Positions 58,954-64,000 of a stretch of 64,000 nt of DNA are shown here, in pieces. The notes below the pieces were generated by a model. It was given only the letters and a program-made list of their open reading frames with translations, had not been told where the DNA came from and did not search any database. How positions within the stretch are numbered: position 1 is the stretch's first letter; every line of letters starts with the position of its first letter. This DNA is from Scheffersomyces stipitis CBS 6054 (lineage: Eukaryota > Ascomycota > Pichiomycetes > Serinales > Debaryomycetaceae), in contig NC_009068.1 of the NCBI RefSeq assembly GCF_000209165.1, positions 3,348,001-3,412,000 on the forward strand, given 5' to 3'. The translations under genes were made by a program, and so were the position numbers.

Positions 58954-59712
58954 TCATATCAACACGACATCACCAATGCTGACGTACTTTTGAATCAATC
59001 TGTATTTGACGACATAGATGCCATTTTCTTCGAGTTCCAACTCATCTCCGTCACCCAACGGTACTGTAATCAAGTCTTTGGTTATGCATTTGATGAACAC
59101 TGGCTCGTTAACATCAGGAGCTACAACCATATTTTCACCACTACTCTCATTATCGAGTAGACGAAGATGGTCGGGCATCTTCTTCAAGAAACTGTTATTG
59201 TACAAATCGGTAAGAATCTTGAAATGCTTAGTCATATACTCTGTTTCCTCTGGAGAAAGCAACGACTTGGACTCGGATAATGACTCAGTCAGCTCGTCAA
59301 CTGTCGTCTTGATGTAGTGGATAGTGAACTTACTGATTTTTGACAATCTTGCCCGAAGATAAAGTCGCACCAAATAGTTTATGCGTTCTATATCTGTTTC
59401 TATAATCATTAATTGCAATTTGAAGTCTCCTGAGACGATCCCAGTCTGGGCGTTCATATCTCCGTACTCGTGTGAGTCTAGCAAATACTGCTGCTGGTTG
59501 GAAATCTGATCTAACACGTTCCTGAGCAATTCGTGTTTGTATGGCAATAGCTCTGGAGCCATACGTTCGTTCAACATTGCGGTGGTTAACTCATTGTAGA
59601 TGGTCTGCGAGGAAGATGTCGATCTAGCCGATTTCTGAGATTTTTTGGGTGCAAACTTCGACCTCTGGTCAAACTCCTGGAGAATGTCGTCTATGTCGAA
59701 TTCGTTACTCAT
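58954..59712 (-). CDS. SLD5: GINS complex subunit Sld5
   Basis: This is a 252-residue protein starting at ATG 59712 (MSNEFDIDDILQEFDQ). The upstream in-frame extension of 16 codons has no family support. Conserved blocks are the helical A domain (APELLPYKHELLRNVLDQIS, LMIIETDIERINYLVRLYLR, RARLSKISKFTIHYI, LSPEETEYMTKHFKILTDLY) and the C-terminal B domain (VFIKCITKDL, LELEENGIYVVKYRLIQKYV, SIGDVVLI). GINS joins Mcm2-7 and Cdc45 in the replicative helicase. A perfect ACGCGT lies 86 bases upstream. Confidence 0.97.
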   Translation of the reverse strand: MSNEFDIDDILQEFDQRSKFAPKKSQKSARSTSSSQTIYNELTTAMLNERMAPELLPYKHELLRNVLDQISNQQQYLLDSHEYGDMNAQTGIVSGDFKLQLMIIETDIERINYLVRLYLRARLSKISKFTIHYIKTTVDELTESLSESKSLLSPEETEYMTKHFKILTDLYNNSFLKKMPDHLRLLDNESSGENMVVAPDVNEPVFIKCITKDLITVPLGDGDELELEENGIYVVKYRLIQKYVSIGDVVLI

Positions 59713-59961
59713 TTGCTTGTGTCTTGTGGCATTGGAGGTAGAATATCTCAAAAGAATCAAACAAGTGAAAAAGAATTAGATATCAATGTCGCACCTAACG
59801 CGTACTGGAGCCACGAAAATGGACTGTAAATGTCGCGTAGATCTATAGATGTCGCAAAATGTAGATCTGTTCTGTTTACCTTCTCGAAACAGTTTTTCAA
59901 ATTGTATCTATTTCTATAGTAATCATTTGTTCTCAATTTCTAAAGTAAATAACATGTCGCT
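59713..59961. promoter_or_regulatory. SLD5/PAC11 divergent promoter with an MCB box and a short upstream ORF
   Basis: ACGCGT at 59798-59803 is a perfect MluI cell-cycle box closer to SLD5. On the plus strand an ATG at 59954 opens a 9-codon frame that overlaps the PAC11 start out of frame and stops at a TAG about 20 bases into the gene. Confidence 0.6.
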
Positions 59962-61716
59962 ATGGACAGGCAGACATTATTAGAGCAGAAAAAGAAACGG
60001 CTTCAGGAGCTCAAACAGCGAAGGCTTACTGGTTCTTCTCCAGACGACACTTCCGTAGATAGTCTTCTACAACAGATCGAAAAACTGAAACTAGCCAAAA
60101 AGCTGGTGGAAGTGGGAATACAGGTAGATTTTTCTGTGGACGTGGCTGTTTTACATAAACACGAGCAGCTGACAGCAAAATCCTTAAATGAACAATTCAA
60201 GGTTGAAAAGGAATGCACTACGTTTGACAAAGCTATTCAGACTACAGATATCTCAGAAACGGTGGAAAACGAAAATAATGAAAAAATCGCATACGAGGGT
60301 CAAAAGGAGGAATTAAAAGATAAGATTTCACATATTGAACAAGAGCGTCGTGTCACTGTTGCAGAATTCTTTGACGAGAAGAAGTTGAATGAACTGCTTA
60401 GAGAATCAATCAAAATCCTCAGCAAACTAAAACTGGTGCAGACTGTAGACTTGAAGGATATACGAAATTATGCTGAAGGAGCACAAGAAACTATTCAGGA
60501 TAAAATTGCAGCAGGAGATCTGCCTATACAGCGATTCATACTATCTGAAGGTATTACCCACAAGCCAGTTTCGTCCATAGACTTTTCATCCCATTTTCCG
60601 GAGCTAGTCGTAATTGCATATTCCAGTAAGAAAAGTACGATTCCACAACCGAAAGGCGAAAGTCCCGGGCTAGTAATCGTCTATTCCATGAGGGAAAATA
60701 CTCTTTTCCCTGAGTTCTTTTTGCATGCTACAGCACCAGTGACAGTTGTCAAGTTTGATAGAACAGATTCAAGAAAAATCATTGGAGGTCTAGCCAATGG
60801 GAAAGTGGTGATTTGGGATTTGCAAAATCGAAACCCAACGAAGGTAATTATAATTCCTCAACTTTCAACACCTGTTTACTCTCCCAGGGTGAATACTGAT
60901 GATTCTAATGTTGACTATGTTCACCATGTAAAACCCATAGTTTCTCTTCTTCTGATAAACCTTTCCGGAAACGAATGTATCGTGTCTTTTTCCAAAGATG
61001 GAGTAGTAAATGTGTGGTCGACCAGCTTCTTGGCACATCCCAAGATAAGTACTTTGATGCTTCAGTGTGCAAGAGATTCGACGGGAGCTCTCGGTACTTT
61101 ATTTCCCTTGAACATCCTGCTGGCTTCATTGCTAGGAGATTCGTTGCAGTCTAGTAAAGAAAATCCTGAATTTTTGAACCAGGTGGTTGTATCATCAGAA
61201 AACGGAAAACTCTACCTTTTGAACAATAAGGAAAGTGATCGTTTTATAGAGAAAGTTTTGAGCCCTCAAAACTTTGAAGAACCCAAATCGCACCCTCCGA
61301 ATGTAACTGCCTTCGACATCTTAACCAAGGGTAATATCACATATATAATTTCTGCATGTCTGGATTGGACACTTCGACTTTGGAGCAATGCCAAAGAAAC
61401 ACCACTAGTAACTATCCCAACCAATTCGTTACCTTTGGAACTTGCAGTTCGGCCAGGATACCTTCATTTCGCTACATTGGCAATTGATAAAAGGAAGTCA
61501 TTGCTCCAATACTGGGACCTTGAAAGGAGTGTCTTCAGACCACTAGTTGAGATCCCACTAGATTCGGGTGAAGTGTTGGCAACAAGAATCAAATTTAATG
61601 CGGTGGGTGATTTAATTGTCGTGGGCTTTGAAGATGGGACAACGAGCGTATGGAAAATACAGCAATACATCAACACTATTCAGAGTCTGGATATTGGATT
61701 GCAACATTATTTGTGA
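59962..61716 (+). CDS. PAC11: Cytoplasmic dynein intermediate chain
   Basis: This is a 584-residue protein. The N-terminus is the charged helix that binds dynactin p150 and NudE (LLEQKKKRLQELKQRRLTGS). Next come two possible LC8/Dyn2 light-chain motifs (VEVGIQVDF at about residue 50 and DKAIQTTD at about 90, the latter close to the KxTQT consensus). From about 190 a WD40 propeller follows (ITHKPVSSIDFSSHFPELVV, IIGGLANGKVVIWDLQNRNP, IVSFSKDGVVNVWSTS, ISACLDWTLRLWSN, VVGFEDGTTSVWKIQQY). These are the features of the dynein intermediate chain, Pac11 in yeast, which scaffolds the motor used for spindle positioning. The start at 59962 is preceded by an out-of-frame ATG. Convergent with MCD1. Confidence 0.93.
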   Translation: MDRQTLLEQKKKRLQELKQRRLTGSSPDDTSVDSLLQQIEKLKLAKKLVEVGIQVDFSVDVAVLHKHEQLTAKSLNEQFKVEKECTTFDKAIQTTDISETVENENNEKIAYEGQKEELKDKISHIEQERRVTVAEFFDEKKLNELLRESIKILSKLKLVQTVDLKDIRNYAEGAQETIQDKIAAGDLPIQRFILSEGITHKPVSSIDFSSHFPELVVIAYSSKKSTIPQPKGESPGLVIVYSMRENTLFPEFFLHATAPVTVVKFDRTDSRKIIGGLANGKVVIWDLQNRNPTKVIIIPQLSTPVYSPRVNTDDSNVDYVHHVKPIVSLLLINLSGNECIVSFSKDGVVNVWSTSFLAHPKISTLMLQCARDSTGALGTLFPLNILLASLLGDSLQSSKENPEFLNQVVVSSENGKLYLLNNKESDRFIEKVLSPQNFEEPKSHPPNVTAFDILTKGNITYIISACLDWTLRLWSNAKETPLVTIPTNSLPLELAVRPGYLHFATLAIDKRKSLLQYWDLERSVFRPLVEIPLDSGEVLATRIKFNAVGDLIVVGFEDGTTSVWKIQQYINTIQSLDIGLQHYL

Positions 61717-61812
61717 CGAAATTGATAATGATAACAATACAATTAATAAGGTATAACTATTATATAATGTACATAGATTATGAGAATGCAAGTGGTTATG
61801 AGTCTTCCTTGT

Positions 61813-63510
61813 CTAAAGGAAATTATGGAAAAGTCTATCTCTAGATCTGATATCTATCTGACCACCTAATTGCGTCTCCTCGGCATCTTGCTTCAACTCA
61901 ACACAGTCATGTGAGGCCAAAACCAACAATTCGAAAAAACACCTGGTTGCTTCACGTCTGTTATTGATCCTCCTTGTGTTGTCGTGTCTGCTAGCAAGTC
62001 CAAGAGGTTCTTTGGTACTGTCTAATTCGTGAACTTGCAAGTCAGCTTCCATAAGCTTGGACAAGTTGGTTACGTCATCCGAAGAGAATATGTCACGGAG
62101 TTCTTGGGCTACTTGTGTGGTAGATTTTCCTACACTTTCAGATGATCTTTCTTCTTCTGGTTCTTCTGACGCTTGCGAAACATTGAATGTCACTTCTTCA
62201 TCTTCATGGCCATCCTGAAAATCATTGGTGGGAGTATCCAAATCTGGCAACGACAAATCAAAATCCATGTCGTTACTGAAATCACCATACTCTTGTTCAA
62301 ACTGCAAGTTGTGTTGTTCTTCTAATTGCTCCTGTTCTTTGGATAATTCAAGACATCTCTCTTGAAGTTGGGTATCGACGTTCCATAACTTCCTTCTCTT
62401 CTTGGCCGATGGATTAGCCAACTCATTGATGAGGTCGATCTTTTCGGCGTCAGTCAAATTCAAAGTTATGTAGCCGTCTTCAAACTTGGTATTCAACAAT
62501 GCCTGTTGGTTGTCCTTCAAGGTCTGAATCGAAATGCCGTCTAAGTCTTCAATGGAGTCAATTCTCAATTTACGTTTATTGGTGATGATCTCTCCATCGT
62601 CATTGATTCCTGTTCTTCTCTTTCTAGTATGTCTCTCCTCTACTGCTGGAGGAGTCAATGCTTCCTGCGGGGTTGAGGGGTTGTTGTCGTTTTGGATGTC
62701 TTCATCCACTACAAGATCAGGCTCGTCAATGGTTTCTAAAGGTCCTCCAAGATCGAAATCAAATCCATTATCATCGTCCTTATTCAATCCTGATAGAATC
62801 GATATTTCTGGATTATCTTCTGCGGTTTGGGAGATGTTCCTTCCTATTTCTACGGACCTGTCTTCGCCAAAGCTGTCCCCGTCAATATCCAAGTCAAAAT
62901 CAAGCTCTAGATCTACATCTCCAGGGGTGGCAGGGTCGTGAGCTGTTCCAAATCTGGGGTATTCAATCGACTGGTCAAAGGTGAAACTATCGTCCTGTGT
63001 TTGTCTCTGACTGCTGAAAATTCCTACGCCATCGTTCATAGCAAGTGTATCGTCGTCCAAATTCAAATCTTCCTGGTATAACAAGTCGAACCTAGTGATC
63101 TGATCCGGCAAAGTGATACTCTTGATATTGGAGAGAATGGTGTCGCGTGGATTCAAATTCACAGTATTGGTCATTCCATCCGAACCCAACTTGGCACCAC
63201 TGGCGTATTTGAAAGAAGTCTTTAGCTTCATCAAAATGTCGTGAACATCGTCGAGTAAATACTTTGTTTTTCTCAGGTATATACGAACAATTCCAAGTAA
63301 CAACTGCCCTGAAAGTCTCAAGGTAATGCTGTTAGCCTCAGCAGACGACTGTGAAGATGCAAAACTGATAGAGTGGTTCGAGATGAAATCCGTCGACTTG
63401 GCGATACTCGTGTTGATCAACTGTTGTTTGGTGAGTTTTTTGTCGTAATTAGCTGCCAACCACACGTAGCCTAGCGGCCCTTGCTTCGATATAAGAGAAT
63501 CTGAGTTCAT
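61813..63510 (-). CDS. MCD1: Mitotic cohesin kleisin Mcd1/Scc1 (Rad21)
   Basis: This is a 565-residue protein. The N-terminal Smc3-binding domain reads ISKQGPLGYVWLAANYDKKL, then LRLSGQLLLGIVRIYLRKTK and YLLDDVHDILMKLK. The C-terminal Smc1-binding winged helix reads EATRCFFELLVLASHDCVEL. Two candidate separase sites of the [D/S]xExxR type lie at residues 181-186 (SIEYPR) and 219-224 (SVEIGR). A basic KKRRK is at about residue 375. Mcd1 closes the cohesin ring that holds sister chromatids together, and its separase cleavage starts anaphase. It is the mitotic paralog rather than Rec8, judged by the N-terminus. Three CGCG boxes upstream fit S-phase expression. Confidence 0.95.
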   Translation of the reverse strand: MNSDSLISKQGPLGYVWLAANYDKKLTKQQLINTSIAKSTDFISNHSISFASSQSSAEANSITLRLSGQLLLGIVRIYLRKTKYLLDDVHDILMKLKTSFKYASGAKLGSDGMTNTVNLNPRDTILSNIKSITLPDQITRFDLLYQEDLNLDDDTLAMNDGVGIFSSQRQTQDDSFTFDQSIEYPRFGTAHDPATPGDVDLELDFDLDIDGDSFGEDRSVEIGRNISQTAEDNPEISILSGLNKDDDNGFDFDLGGPLETIDEPDLVVDEDIQNDNNPSTPQEALTPPAVEERHTRKRRTGINDDGEIITNKRKLRIDSIEDLDGISIQTLKDNQQALLNTKFEDGYITLNLTDAEKIDLINELANPSAKKRRKLWNVDTQLQERCLELSKEQEQLEEQHNLQFEQEYGDFSNDMDFDLSLPDLDTPTNDFQDGHEDEEVTFNVSQASEEPEEERSSESVGKSTTQVAQELRDIFSSDDVTNLSKLMEADLQVHELDSTKEPLGLASRHDNTRRINNRREATRCFFELLVLASHDCVELKQDAEETQLGGQIDIRSRDRLFHNFL

Positions 63511-64000
63511 GATTAGAAGGTTTGAAACTCACGTAAAAGTTGATGTAGTATATTATGTAGCAATTGTTGAATGGAATTGTTGGTAATGATAGCAAAAGAT
63601 AGCGATGGAAAGAAGTAGGGGTGTTAATTGTAAATGGAATTGTTCATGAGTGAAGAAGAGACTGAAAAAAAAAGGAAGGAGTTCAATGTAAACAACGCGA
63701 AGGCGCGTTCTGGAGGAAAAAGAGACTGAAATAGTTGAGACGAATTGAAGAAACTCGCGTGGCCTGTGTCATGTGACTTCCAGTGAAAAAAGACTCTAAT
63801 AGCCAGCTTCTGTGCGGGTCTCATAGTTAAGAAGTAAGTAGCGTAATTCTTCACGGAGTATAATAACTGGCGATAAGTGGAGATAGTTCTGACGACAAAG
63901 ACATTGCTGATATATATTCAAATCGCATAAGGTGTCTTCTAAGATCATTCTCGTTTTCCTCGGAATTTCCAAATATACATCATTTCCTTTTCATACGAAC
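63511..64000. promoter_or_regulatory. MCD1 promoter with clustered MCB-like boxes
   Basis: ACGCGA at 63695-63700, GGCGCGTT at 63702-63709 and TCGCGT at 63755-63760 (ACGCGA on the other strand) lie 185-250 bases upstream of the MCD1 ATG. The remaining 240 bases reach the window edge with no recognisable gene start. Confidence 0.6.

Overview
The window is 64 kb of budding-yeast nuclear DNA. It carries about 31 protein genes on both strands, nearly all intronless, with short intergenic gaps. Leucine is mostly TTG. The few introns have GTAAG/GTATGT donors and TACTAAC branch points. CTG codons are rare, and at least one (18046-18048) sits where related phosphatases have serine. This points to a CTG-clade yeast (Scheffersomyces, Candida, Debaryomyces group); Scheffersomyces is my guess, not a proof. 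CTG codons are read as leucine in the residues quoted below and should probably be read as serine.

Layout. 1-13.6 kb: 3' part of glutathione-dependent formaldehyde dehydrogenase, UTP5, an AHC1-like zinc-finger protein, D-lactate dehydrogenase DLD1, the CENP-X/MHF2 histone-fold protein, an unrecognised basic protein, dynactin p62 and a secreted PMU1-like histidine phosphatase. 13.6-17 kb: a 3.4 kb stretch without a convincing gene, with several short tandem repeats, ahead of a PTP3-like tyrosine phosphatase. 20-25 kb: a tandem pair of glutathione-reductase-like flavoenzymes that lack the usual glutathione-binding arginines, followed on the same strand by a thioredoxin gene. 25.5-31.3 kb: a SET-domain methyltransferase, eIF3j (HCR1), an unrecognised basic protein with one intron, and TRAPP subunit TRS31. 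32-36.4 kb: a tandem pair of leucine-rich-repeat proteins, the most accessory-looking part. 37-43.6 kb: ARD1, PNO1, MDM31/32-like and SPP2. 43.8-53 kb: ELG1 with an internal 55-residue duplication, SPT3, a candidate spliced non-coding RNA, and RTC1. 53-64 kb: a BEM46-type hydrolase, eIF4E (its start codon split by an intron), a small KRE1-like GPI protein, BFR2, SLD5, dynein intermediate chain PAC11, and cohesin MCD1 at the right end.

How genes relate. Two regulons can be read from promoters. ACGCGT/ACGCGA boxes (MBF-type) precede MHF2, ELG1, SLD5 and MCD1, all S-phase or chromosome genes. PAC-like GATGAG boxes precede UTP5, PNO1 and BFR2, all ribosome-biogenesis genes. Dynactin p62 and dynein intermediate chain are two parts of one motor system. 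GRL1, GRL2 and TRX1 form a same-strand redox cluster. I saw no tRNA, transposon or CRISPR array.
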